A stretch of 64,000 nucleotides of DNA from Xanthomonas sp. (GTDB lineage: Bacteria > Pseudomonadota > Gammaproteobacteria > Xanthomonadales > Xanthomonadaceae), in the NCBI GenBank assembly GCA_018262705.1, contig JADFDQ010000010.1:1-64000 (forward strand), in the 5' to 3' direction. The position numbers and the translations under genes were made by a program. Under the pieces are notes generated by a model, which did not search any database, was not told the DNA's origin, and was given only the letters and a program-made list of their open reading frames with translations. Positions 17,711 to 25,582 of the stretch are shown here, in pieces. The number at the start of each line of letters is the position of its first letter. Position 1 is the first letter of the stretch.

Positions 17711-18822
17711 TCGACTTCGACCAGCGCGCGGTGGCGGGGGTGCGCGGGCTGCGGGCCTATGCGCCGGGTCGCGACATGGTCGATCTGCGCCGCAGGTTTG
17801 CCGACCAGGGGCTGGTCGAACTGGGCGCAAACGAAAGTCCGTACGGCCCGAGCCCGGCGGCGCTGCGCGCGGCGATGCAAACACTGCCGCAGGCGCACCG
17901 CTATCCCGATCCGCGCGGCCATGCGCTCAAGCAGGCGCTGGCGCAGCGGCTCGGGGCTGATGCCGACAATCTGCTGCTGGGCAACGGTTCCAACGAAGTG
18001 CTGGTATTGCTGGCGCAGGCGTTTGCAGGCGCGGGCGATGAAGTGATCGCTTCGCAGTATGGGTTTGCGGTGTATGCGATCGCCGCCCAGGCCGTCGGCG
18101 CGACGCTGCGGCAGGCGCCGGCGCTGCCGACAGACCATGCGATGGCGCGCGGCCACGATCTCAATGCGCTGCTGGCCATGATCGGCCCGCGCACCAAGCT
18201 GGTGTTTCTGGCCAATCCGAACAATCCCACCGGCACCTGGTTCGACGCCGAGGCATTCGCTGCGTTCATCGGGCGGGTTCCGAAAGACGTGATCGTCGTG
18301 GTGGACGAAGCCTACGCCGAGTTCGTCGACGTCCCGGACTGGGCAAGCGCAATTGCGCTGCTGCCGCAGCATCCCAATCTCGTCGTCGCGCGCACGTTCA
18401 GCAAGGCCTATGGGCTCGCCGGGCTGCGGCTGGGCTATGCCATCGCTCACGTCGGACTGATCGCGGTGCTGGATCGGCTGCGCCAGACTTTCAACGTCAA
18501 TGCGCCCGCGCTGGCGGCTGCGGAAGCGGCGCTGGCCGATACGACGCATCTTCGCGCCGTCATCGAGGGCAATGCCTTGCAGCGCGAGCGTCTTTCCGCG
18601 GCGCTGCAGGCGTGGAGCCTGCCGGTGGGGCCGTCGCAAACCAATTTTCTGTTGGTCGAATTCGGGTCGCGCGCAGCCGAGGTTGAAACTGCGCTGGCGC
18701 AGCGCGGCGTGACCGTCTGCCCGATGGCGGGCTATGGACTGCCCGCCTGCCTGCGCATCAGCGTCGGAACCGAGACCGACAATGCGCGGCTGCTGATCGC
18801 GCTCGGGGCGATCTTCGGATGA
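17707..18822 (+). CDS. hisC: Histidinol-phosphate/aromatic aminotransferase
   Basis: This PLP aminotransferase has 371 residues of fold type I. Key parts are NESPYGPSP, GNGSNEVL, NPNNPTGTWF, VVDEAYAEF and the lysine motif TFSKAYGLAGLRLGY. It belongs to the HisC family, which acts on histidinol phosphate but can also transaminate phenylpyruvate and hydroxyphenylpyruvate. Its place between pheA and aroA suggests an aromatic role at least in part. It begins at a GTG inside GTGA, overlapping pheA by four bases, and ends in ATGA with aroA. Confidence 0.9.
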   Translation: MIDFDQRAVAGVRGLRAYAPGRDMVDLRRRFADQGLVELGANESPYGPSPAALRAAMQTLPQAHRYPDPRGHALKQALAQRLGADADNLLLGNGSNEVLVLLAQAFAGAGDEVIASQYGFAVYAIAAQAVGATLRQAPALPTDHAMARGHDLNALLAMIGPRTKLVFLANPNNPTGTWFDAEAFAAFIGRVPKDVIVVVDEAYAEFVDVPDWASAIALLPQHPNLVVARTFSKAYGLAGLRLGYAIAHVGLIAVLDRLRQTFNVNAPALAAAEAALADTTHLRAVIEGNALQRERLSAALQAWSLPVGPSQTNFLLVEFGSRAAEVETALAQRGVTVCPMAGYGLPACLRISVGTETDNARLLIALGAIFG

Positions 18823-20123
18823 GTGCGGAAAGGCTGGACTGGCGCGCGTTTCGCAGCGCGCCGCTGCGCGGAACGCTGGCGGTGCCCGGCGACAAGTCGG
18901 TGTCGCACCGCGCGGTGATGCTGGCGGCGCTGGCCGACGGTGTGTCGCGGATCGACGGCTTTCTCGAAGGCGAAGACACCCGCGCCACCGCGGCGATTTT
19001 CGGACAGATGGGCGTGCGCATCGAAACGCCTTCGCTGTCGCAGCGGATCGTGCACGGCGTGGGCATCGACGGCCTGCGCGCGCCGGACGGTCCGCTGGAT
19101 TGCGGCAACTCCGGCACCGGCATGCGCCTGCTGGCCGGGCTGCTTTCTGGGCAGCGCTTCGATTCGATCCTGACCGGCGATGCGTCGCTCGGCAAGCGTC
19201 CGATGCGGCGCGTCACCACGCCGCTGGCGAAGATGGGCGCGCGCATCGAGACCGCGCCGGACGGCACGCCGCCGCTGCAGATCCACGGTGGGCAGGCGCT
19301 GGCCGGCCGTGAACACGTTCTCGAAGTCGCCAGCGCGCAGGTGAAATCCGCGCTGCTGCTGGCCGGGCTGTATGCGCAGGGCGAGACGACCGTGGTCGAA
19401 CCGCGGCCGACCCGCGACTACACGGAGAGAATGCTGGCGGCATTCGGCGTCAAGATCGCATTTTCGCCGGGCATTGCCCGTCTTGTTGGCGGCCAGCGCC
19501 TGCGCGCGACCGCTATCCGCGTGCCTGCGGATTTTTCTTCGGCTGCATTTTTCCTGATCGCGGCGTCCATCGTGCCAGGTTCGGAACTCACCTTGCGTCA
19601 GGTCGGGCTGAATCCGCGCCGTACAGGGTTGCTGCACGTGCTGCGCCGGATGGGCGCCGACATCGTCGAGGAAAACGCATTCAGCTGCGACGGCGAGCCG
19701 GTGGCCGATCTGCGCGTGCGCTACGCGCCGCTGCGCGGCATCGAGGTGCCGGCGGCGCTGGCGCCGGACATGATCGACGAGTTCCCGGCGTTGTTCGTTG
19801 CCGCCGCCTGCGCGGAAGGTGCGACCACGGTGCGCGGCGCGGCCGAACTGCGGGTCAAGGAGTCGGATCGGATCGCGGTCATGGCGGAAGGCCTGCGTGC
19901 ACTGGGGGTTCGCGTCGACGAAACCCCGGACGGCGCGACCATCCATCCGGGGCGCTTGCAGGCCGGCGCGGTGGACAGCCATTCGGACCACCGCATCGCG
20001 ATGGCGTTTGCCGTGGCGGCGCAAGTGGCCAATGGCGATGTCTGCGTGCGCGACGTGGCCAACGTGGCCACTTCGTTTCCGGGTTTCGATGATCTGGCGC
20101 GTGCGGCAGGGTTCGGGCTGTAG
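18819..20123 (+). CDS. aroA: 3-phosphoshikimate 1-carboxyvinyltransferase (EPSP synthase)
   Basis: AroA joins phosphoenolpyruvate to shikimate 3-phosphate in the shikimate pathway. It has 434 residues with the expected GDKSVSHRAVM, DCGNSGTGMRLLAG and RPTRDYTERML motifs, and KESDRI in the C-terminal lobe. It is the last gene of the four-gene operon, with a 4-base overlap to hisC. Its TAG stop is also part of the GTAG that starts a large inverted repeat, which may act as terminator or mRNA stabiliser. Confidence 0.96.
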   Translation: MSAERLDWRAFRSAPLRGTLAVPGDKSVSHRAVMLAALADGVSRIDGFLEGEDTRATAAIFGQMGVRIETPSLSQRIVHGVGIDGLRAPDGPLDCGNSGTGMRLLAGLLSGQRFDSILTGDASLGKRPMRRVTTPLAKMGARIETAPDGTPPLQIHGGQALAGREHVLEVASAQVKSALLLAGLYAQGETTVVEPRPTRDYTERMLAAFGVKIAFSPGIARLVGGQRLRATAIRVPADFSSAAFFLIAASIVPGSELTLRQVGLNPRRTGLLHVLRRMGADIVEENAFSCDGEPVADLRVRYAPLRGIEVPAALAPDMIDEFPALFVAAACAEGATTVRGAAELRVKESDRIAVMAEGLRALGVRVDETPDGATIHPGRLQAGAVDSHSDHRIAMAFAVAAQVANGDVCVRDVANVATSFPGFDDLARAAGFGL

Positions 20124-20199
20124 GAGCGCACCGCAGGGGCGCGAGACTTCGGCTTGGTCGGATCATCCCAAATTTCGCGCCCCTGCGGTGCGCTCCTAC
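20120..20199. repeat. REP-like GTAG palindrome pair
   Basis: Two 25-nt arms, 20120-20144 and 20175-20199, are perfect reverse complements (first arm starts GTAGGAGCGCACC and ends GGGGCGCGA) around a 30-nt loop. The first GTAG overlaps the aroA stop codon. GTAG-starting repeats of this kind are a known REP class in Xanthomonadaceae, spread by REP-associated tyrosine transposases. The hairpin lies between aroA and the convergent lipoprotein gene. Confidence 0.85.
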
Positions 20200-20218
20200 A
20201 AGGTCAGCGTGGCCGGCG

Positions 20219-20905
20219 TCAGTCGCTGGTCACTGCCATGCCTCGGTCGCCATCCTTGCCGCAGTCGTCGATATCGGCCTGGGTCATGGTGGCGTAAGGC
20301 TTGAACGCAGGCAGAGACGCCGCCAACGCATCCTGGGTAGCCAGCAAGGGGGGCAGGCGGGTGCACAGGGCCTTCGCCTGGGCCTCGATTTTCTTGCCTT
20401 CGGCTTCCATCCGGGCCTCGAAATTCTTCTGCCCTTGTTCGCCACCGAAGATGGCTTCGCCAACGCCCCGCAGGGCGGTACCGGCGATGCCGGCACCCTT
20501 CGCGCCGATGGCCATGCCGGCTTCGGCGACCCCGATGATGTGGTTGCGATAGGCTAGGAGTTGCTGGCGTTGGGCCGCCGTGATGGCGACCGCTTTGCCG
20601 GCGATCAGCAGATCCCCTTGCGGGGTGATTTCCGCTTTGGGCAGGTCGCTGCCCGGGGTGGACGCACGGTGGCCGTTGACATTGATGTGGATCCCGTTGT
20701 TCAACTCCAGGTTTTTCGACCGCAGTTCGCTGCGGGCATTCGCAATTGCGTGGTTCACCTGTTCTTCGATGAAGCCGCGCTGGGCCGGCTGGTCGGCCTG
20801 CGCCGAGGGCGGATTGCCGGTTGCCGGCGGCGAGGCGAGCTGGCTGCAGGCGGCGAGAGTGGCCGTGGCGAGCAGGACAAGCGTCAGTTGTCGAAAATGT
20901 TTCAT
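20219..20905 (-). CDS. YggN/DUF2884-like lipoprotein
   Basis: The product has 228 residues with a lipoprotein signal (LLATATLAAC, lipobox cysteine near residue 19). A low-complexity Pro/Ala linker follows, then the DUF2884-type core (GIHINVNGHRAS, GDLLIAGKAVAITAAQRQQLLAYRNH) and a glycine-rich hydrophobic stretch (GMAIGAKGAGIAGTAL). The family function is unknown. It is the last gene of the GntR-ABC operon, 28 bases after the permease, with GGAG before the ATG. The operon position suggests an envelope role linked to that transporter. Confidence 0.75.
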   Translation of the reverse strand: MKHFRQLTLVLLATATLAACSQLASPPATGNPPSAQADQPAQRGFIEEQVNHAIANARSELRSKNLELNNGIHINVNGHRASTPGSDLPKAEITPQGDLLIAGKAVAITAAQRQQLLAYRNHIIGVAEAGMAIGAKGAGIAGTALRGVGEAIFGGEQGQKNFEARMEAEGKKIEAQAKALCTRLPPLLATQDALAASLPAFKPYATMTQADIDDCGKDGDRGMAVTSD

Positions 20906-20933
20906 CGAAATCTCCGTGAGCTTGGGCGAAGGT

Positions 20934-21968
20934 TCAGCCTTCGTCGCGCCAGAGGCGCAGGCGGATGGCAATGACGATCATGGCGATGCCGGCGATGGCA
21001 CCGATCCACAGCTGCGGCGTCGTCAGCGGAGAGTAGATGATGTGCAGCAAGGTCGACATGTCCGGTATGCCGTCGCCCTTGAACGACGTGATATCGGAGG
21101 CGGCAAGGAAGGAGCCCGGGAACACGCCGCCCAGCAGGTGCGCGACCACGTTCTTCCAGAACCAACCGCTGCCGAGATTGAACGTCTGCATCAGGTTGAA
21201 CCAGCTGGTGAGCACGCCGGCGAACAGCGGAATCACGATCGCCCACAGGAACGGCTTGGTTTTGGCCCAGGCCGAGCACAGCAGCAGCCAGCCCACGCTG
21301 GGCAGCGCCCACAATGCGTACACGGGGAGGGCCGCCAGACCGAGGCCGGCGCTGGCCAGCAGGTTGGTCGGACTCCACAGCAGGGTGATCGGATTGCCGT
21401 GGTGGAACAGCACGAACACGCTAAGCAAGAGCAGATAGGCCACCATGCAGACGATGCCGATGAGCGTGGCCGCGATCGGTGCGACGACCAGCGCGCTTAG
21501 GGCTTTCGACAGCACGGTGTCGCGGTCGGACACCGGCAGCGATTTCCAGAACAGCACGCTGCGGTCCTTGCGCTCGTCGTACAGCGCGCCCAGGCAGTAG
21601 AAGAACACCACGAAGCCCAGCACCAGCATCGGCCAGAACATCGCCGAGGCGGTCGTGAAGCGCACCGTGTCCGCCCAGTGGCGCATCGTTTCCGGATCCA
21701 TGTTGGCGGTAATGACGCTCAAATCGAGGTTGTTGACGACGACCTTCTCGCCGTTGATATGGATGCCGCCGTCGCTGCTGTTGAGCGCGATCTCGCCAAG
21801 AATCAGGCCCATCAGGGTCAGCAGCAGGGAAATGACGCCGGCCCAGATCGGCGCCCAGAAGAAGCCGCCGCGGTGCTCCCAGTATTCGCGCTTGAGCAGC
21901 AGCTTGAGCTTGTGGGTGGAATGCGGCGCGGCGCGGATCGCGCGCGGGGTTTCGGCAATGGCGTTCAT
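20934..21968 (-). CDS. ABC transporter permease
   Basis: This integral membrane protein of 344 residues has about six to seven membrane helices (WAPIWAGVISLLLTLMGLIL, AMFWPMLVLGFVVFFYCLGALY, IAATLIGIVCMVAYLLLLSV and others). Between helices one and two lies a loop of about 60 residues. The motif ALYDERKDRSVLFWKSLPVSD is typical of ABC-2 permeases working with YtrB/CcmA-like ATPases. The ATG overlaps the ATPase stop by four bases. Substrate unknown. Confidence 0.85.
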   Translation of the reverse strand: MNAIAETPRAIRAAPHSTHKLKLLLKREYWEHRGGFFWAPIWAGVISLLLTLMGLILGEIALNSSDGGIHINGEKVVVNNLDLSVITANMDPETMRHWADTVRFTTASAMFWPMLVLGFVVFFYCLGALYDERKDRSVLFWKSLPVSDRDTVLSKALSALVVAPIAATLIGIVCMVAYLLLLSVFVLFHHGNPITLLWSPTNLLASAGLGLAALPVYALWALPSVGWLLLCSAWAKTKPFLWAIVIPLFAGVLTSWFNLMQTFNLGSGWFWKNVVAHLLGGVFPGSFLAASDITSFKGDGIPDMSTLLHIIYSPLTTPQLWIGAIAGIAMIVIAIRLRLWRDEG

Positions 21969-22840
21969 GCGTAGGTTCCTTTCATGGTGGCCACGAACAG
22001 ATCGGCCAAGCCCGGCGTGCGGGTTTCCCCGAGTTCGGCGAGGCGGGCGCTTTCGGCGCCGTCGAACAGCATGACGGTCTTGCCGAACGGCAGGCTGCGT
22101 TCGTCGATGGGCTTGAGCGTGCGAGCGGCGTCCAGCTTGTCGGCGTCGACCAGCACTTCGGCGTAGCGTTCGCCCAACGTGTCCATCGCCGCGTTCAGCA
22201 CCACCTTGCCGCCCTGGATGAACATCACGTCGGTGAGGATGTGCTCGATCTCTTCTACTTGATGGGTGGTGACGAGGATGGTTTTTCCCTCGTCGAAATA
22301 GTCCTCCAACAGGCGCTGGTAGAACTGCTTGCGGTAGAGGATGTCCAGGCCGAGGGTCGGCTCGTCGAGCACCAGCAGGCGGGCGTCGATCGCCATCACC
22401 AGCGCCAGGTGCAGCTGCACGATCATGCCCTTGGACATTTCGCGCACTTTGGTTTTCGGCTTGAGCTTGGTGCCCTGCAGGAAGCGGCGGCACTTGTCGG
22501 CATCGAAGCGCGGATGCACGCCGGCAACGAATTCGATGACCTGCTCGACGCTGATCCAGCGCGGCAGCACCGCCACGTCGGCGATGAAGCAGACATCGTT
22601 CATCAAAGCGTCGCGATGGCTGCGCGGATCCTTGCCCAACACCGAAAGCGAACCCTCGAACGGGATCAGTCCGAGGATGGCCTTGAGCGCGGTGGTTTTG
22701 CCGGCGCCGTTAGGCCCGATCAGGCCGACGATGCGGCCGGCGGGGATGGAGAATTCGGCGTTGTCGAGGGCAAGGGTGTTCTTGTACGCCTTGCGCAGCC
22801 CGTGGGCTGAGATGACGGGATTGTTGGTGTTGGTGCTCAT
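21965..22840 (-). CDS. ABC transporter ATP-binding protein
   Basis: The ATPase has 291 residues with Walker A GPNGAGKTT, a signature region MSKGM in place of the usual LSGGQ, Walker B LLVLDEPTLGLD and the switch histidine in VTTHQVEE. SKGM-type signatures are seen in other YtrB-like ATPases that pair with GntR regulators. The ATG at 22840 overlaps the GntR stop by four bases; four upstream codons in the same frame are not needed. It powers the permease encoded next. Confidence 0.9.
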   Translation of the reverse strand: MSTNTNNPVISAHGLRKAYKNTLALDNAEFSIPAGRIVGLIGPNGAGKTTALKAILGLIPFEGSLSVLGKDPRSHRDALMNDVCFIADVAVLPRWISVEQVIEFVAGVHPRFDADKCRRFLQGTKLKPKTKVREMSKGMIVQLHLALVMAIDARLLVLDEPTLGLDILYRKQFYQRLLEDYFDEGKTILVTTHQVEEIEHILTDVMFIQGGKVVLNAAMDTLGERYAEVLVDADKLDAARTLKPIDERSLPFGKTVMLFDGAESARLAELGETRTPGLADLFVATMKGTYA

Positions 22841-23208
22841 TTCGGCCCCCACTTGCGCTTGGGATCAAGGAGTTCCTCGGAGTCGAGACCGAGGCGCTGG
22901 ATGCGTTCCAGAATCTGCGGCCATTCTTCGGTCAGGAAGCGCTCGCGTTCGCTCACGAGCAGGCGCTTGCTGGCGCCTTCGGTGACGTACATGCCCAGTC
23001 CCCTGCGTTTTTCGACCAGGCTCTCGTCGGCCAGTTCCTGATAGGCCCGCGAGACGGTGATCGGGTTGAGTTGGTACTCAGCGGCCACTTGACGCACCGA
23101 GGGCAGGGCGTCGCCGGGTTTGAGCACGCCGTCGAGCATCATCGCCACGACGCGCTCCTTGAGTTGTCGGTAGATCGGAGCGCCGTCGCTCCATTCGATG
23201 GTGGCCAT
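22837..23208 (-). CDS. GntR family transcriptional regulator, YtrA subfamily
   Basis: The regulator has 123 residues. The winged helix spans about residues 8-75 (PIYRQLKERVVAMMLDG, LPSVRQVAAEYQLNPITVSRAYQEL), and the short helical C-terminus marks the YtrA subgroup, which usually represses its own ABC operon. It is followed without gap by the ATPase and permease genes. A small gene lies three bases upstream, and a promoter with an inverted-repeat operator lies before that. Confidence 0.9.
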   Translation of the reverse strand: MATIEWSDGAPIYRQLKERVVAMMLDGVLKPGDALPSVRQVAAEYQLNPITVSRAYQELADESLVEKRRGLGMYVTEGASKRLLVSERERFLTEEWPQILERIQRLGLDSEELLDPKRKWGPK

Positions 23209-23211
23209 GGT

Positions 23212-23481
23212 TCACCCCAATGGCTGAAAGGAAAAGAACGGCATCCGCAGCGTGTGCCGGAGCCGGCGTGGTGCGAAGCGTCGCGCAGTCCGTGCGTCGG
23301 CGGCTTCATGACTTGTTTCGGTTCTTGCTTCGTGACTTGGGTTCGCCGCATGATCGGCGTTTGCGTTTGCGCCGGCGACGTTCGGCGCGGCCAGGGTCTG
23401 GAATCCCAGCAACGCACCGAACAGCAGGGCAGCCAGCGCCGCGGCGGCCATCGTGGGGCGAGTGATTCGTTTTGCTTTCAT
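23212..23481 (-). CDS. Small exported or membrane protein of unknown function
   Basis: This 89-residue open frame begins at an ATG 32 bases after the predicted transcription start of the GntR operon. Residues 7-32 form a hydrophobic export segment (PTMAAAALAALLFGALLGF). The rest is rich in Ala, His, Glu and Arg and has no recognised domain. It sits three bases before the GntR gene and is first in the operon, with a moderate GAGG site. It could be a real small protein or only leader sequence; coding character is moderate. Confidence 0.5.
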   Translation of the reverse strand: MKAKRITRPTMAAAALAALLFGALLGFQTLAAPNVAGANANADHAANPSHEARTETSHEAADARTARRFAPRRLRHTLRMPFFSFQPLG

Positions 23482-23512
23482 CAGGCGGCCTCGACGATTA
23501 CGAAATCGGTGA

Positions 23513-23534
23513 TGTAGATTACTATAACACTACA
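23513..23534 (-). promoter_or_regulatory. Candidate GntR (YtrA-type) operator
   Basis: TGTAG and CTACA form an inverted repeat with 12 bases between, covering the -10 box and the expected start of transcription of the operon. Size and position fit autorepression by the encoded GntR protein. Confidence 0.5.
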
Positions 23535-23548
23535 TTTGACGATGTCAA
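23521..23548 (-). promoter_or_regulatory. Sigma-70 promoter of the GntR-ABC operon
   Basis: On the minus strand TTGACA (23548-23543) and TATAGT (23526-23521) are spaced by 16 bases. This is one of the best promoter matches in the window and lies in an unusually AT-rich pocket. The -35 box is within a palindrome (TTTGACGATGTCAAA). Confidence 0.75.
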
Positions 23549-23699
23549 ACACTTTCAACCCAACTGATTTCATGGTTGCCGGATGCAGCGGTCGGAAGCC
23601 GATTTCGGGGTTCCTGCGCGAGGATTGCCGGCCGCGGCTCCAGCACGGACAATAGGCGCGGCTGGGCGATCGGCCCGCACGTCTCTGGAGACCACCGGA

Positions 23700-24614
23700 A
23701 TGAGCCTGTACCTGCGCGCTTTCGCCGCGCTGCTTGCGGCTGTGCTGTTGATGGGCACGGCGTTTGCGCAGAACGCGGCGCCAACCAGCGAGCGCGACAA
23801 AGTGGGCTATATGGCGGGTCTGGATGCCGGCCGTTCGATCGGCCCGGGCCTGCAGGATCTGGACCAGGCCGCGTTCGTGCGTGGGATGGAAAATGCGATG
23901 GCCGACGGCGCGCCGCTGCTGTCCGATGAGGAAGCGCGCAGCGTTCTGCGCAGCCTGATGGCCAGCATCGGCGCGCGTGCCTCCGGCAAGCCGGCGGTGG
24001 CCGTCGATCGCAGCAAGGCGGGGCTGGTGGTCGGCGCCAACGTGGGACACTCGCTGGTCGGACTGGCTGGCGAGTTCGACGTGCCGATGTTCCTGCGCGG
24101 ACTCAATGATGGCGCCAATCCATCGATTGCCCCGGCGCTGGGTGTCGCCGAGATCGCGCGCGTGCGCGCCGCGCTGGCGACCCGCGTGAGTGCGACCGCA
24201 GCAAGCGCACGACAGGGTGCGCAGGCGCAGGCATTGGTGCGGGAGCAGGCGTTTTTTACTGACAATCGCCAGCAGCCGGGCGTGTTCGCCACGCCCAGTG
24301 GCCTGCAGTACAAGGTTCTGAAGCAGGGCACGGGCGTGCGTCCGCGGCCCGGGCAACGCGTCACCGTCAATTACGTCGGCACGCTGCTCGACGGCGCCAA
24401 ATTCGACAGCTCCTACGACCGCAACGTGCCGGCGCAGTTCGGGCTCGATCAGGTCATCCCCGGCTGGACCGAAGGGCTGGGCCTGATGCCGGTCGGTGCG
24501 AAATACCGGTTCTGGATCCCGTCCCGCCTCGGTTACGGCGCCGCCGGAGCGCCGCCCAGAATCCCGCCCAACGCCACCCTGGTGTTTGACGTGGAACTGT
24601 TGGGCGTCGAATGA
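23700..24614 (+). CDS. FKBP-type peptidyl-prolyl isomerase, periplasmic
   Basis: This prolyl isomerase and probable chaperone has 304 residues. It starts with a signal peptide (LRAFAALLAAVLLMGTAFA), then a helical dimerisation-type region as in FkpA/Mip (about 25-190), and a C-terminal FKBP domain (about 195-304: SGLQYKVLKQGTGVRP, VNYVGTLLDGAKFDSSYDR, VIPGWTEGL, FDVELLGVE). The ATG at 23700 has GGAG upstream and starts the signal peptide. A second FKBP gene follows directly, suggesting tandem duplication. Confidence 0.93.
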   Translation: MSLYLRAFAALLAAVLLMGTAFAQNAAPTSERDKVGYMAGLDAGRSIGPGLQDLDQAAFVRGMENAMADGAPLLSDEEARSVLRSLMASIGARASGKPAVAVDRSKAGLVVGANVGHSLVGLAGEFDVPMFLRGLNDGANPSIAPALGVAEIARVRAALATRVSATAASARQGAQAQALVREQAFFTDNRQQPGVFATPSGLQYKVLKQGTGVRPRPGQRVTVNYVGTLLDGAKFDSSYDRNVPAQFGLDQVIPGWTEGLGLMPVGAKYRFWIPSRLGYGAAGAPPRIPPNATLVFDVELLGVE

Positions 24615-24685
24615 GTCAAACTTCGTCTGTTTCCCTTCCGGCATCCGCTGCCGGTCCCATCCCGCACCCCGGAGCCACCGCCAAG

Positions 24686-25516
24686 ATGAACCCGCTCATT
24701 CGCACCACCGCGCTGACTGCAGCCCTGCTGTTCGCGCTTGCCGCCTGCAAGGCCGGGCCCAAGCCCGCCGACGTGTCTTCCGGCGGCGCCAACGCCAACG
24801 CGGCCGCGACGGCCACTAACCCGTATCCGGGATTGCCGACCGAAAAAGATCAGATCAGCTACACGATCGGCATGGCGATGGGCAAGCAGCTCACCGAGAT
24901 CAAGGACGAGATCAATATCGATACCGTGATCAAGGCGTTGAAAACCCAGATGAGCGGCGGCCATGCGCTGCTGACCGACGCCCAGGCGCAGCAGATCATG
25001 CAGGCCTTCGGCCAGCGCATGCAGGCCAAGCAGATGGCGCAGATGATGGAGCAGGCGCGCGCCAACCAGGAGAAGGGCGAGAAATTCCTGGCCGAAAACG
25101 GCAAGAAGCCGGGCGTGGTCACAACCGCCTCGGGCCTGCAGTATCAAGTTTTGAGGCAGAGCAATGGGCCCAGGCCGACCGCGGCTGACGGCGTCAAGGT
25201 CAACTACCTCGGCACCTTGCTGGACGGCACCAAGTTCGACAGTTCCTACGATCGCGGCGAGCCGGCGGTGTTCCCGCTGCAGGGCATCATCCCGGGCTGG
25301 ACCGAAGGCCTGCAGCTGATGACGGTGGGCAGCAAGTACCGGTTCTGGGTTCCGGCGCGTCTGGCCTATGGTGAGGAAGGGCCGCCGAACATCGGGCCGA
25401 ATCAGCTGTTGGTGTTCGAGGTCGAGCTGCTGGAAGTCGTCAAGAAGCCGACGCCGCCCTCGGCTCCGGCACCGGCCGCCGCGCCGACAGCGCCGTCAGC
25501 GCCGCCGCAGCAGTAA
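24686..25516 (+). CDS. FKBP-type peptidyl-prolyl isomerase, lipoprotein
   Basis: This second FKBP has 276 residues. The ATG at 24686 gives a lipoprotein signal (TALTAALLFALAAC) and has GGAG upstream; an in-frame ATG at 24611, overlapping the previous stop, would place 25 residues before it. A helical region (about 45-150) with many Gln and Met (QAKQMAQMMEQAR) precedes the FKBP domain (about 155-255), and a Pro/Ala tail ends the protein. The layout is the same as its upstream neighbour, so both probably fold envelope proteins, one soluble and one lipid-anchored. Confidence 0.92.
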   Translation: MNPLIRTTALTAALLFALAACKAGPKPADVSSGGANANAAATATNPYPGLPTEKDQISYTIGMAMGKQLTEIKDEINIDTVIKALKTQMSGGHALLTDAQAQQIMQAFGQRMQAKQMAQMMEQARANQEKGEKFLAENGKKPGVVTTASGLQYQVLRQSNGPRPTAADGVKVNYLGTLLDGTKFDSSYDRGEPAVFPLQGIIPGWTEGLQLMTVGSKYRFWVPARLAYGEEGPPNIGPNQLLVFEVELLEVVKKPTPPSAPAPAAAPTAPSAPPQQ

Positions 25517-25582
25517 CCGCCACATGGGGGCGCGCGCTGAAAAGTTGCGCGCGTTGCTCCACATGATCAAAGGAGTGATGCC

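Noticed and set aside
25531-25553. CGCGCGC / GCGCGCG hairpin between the FKBP and ugd genes
   Set aside because: It is only 7 bp of alternating CG with a 9-base loop and no T-run, so it was not listed as a terminator.
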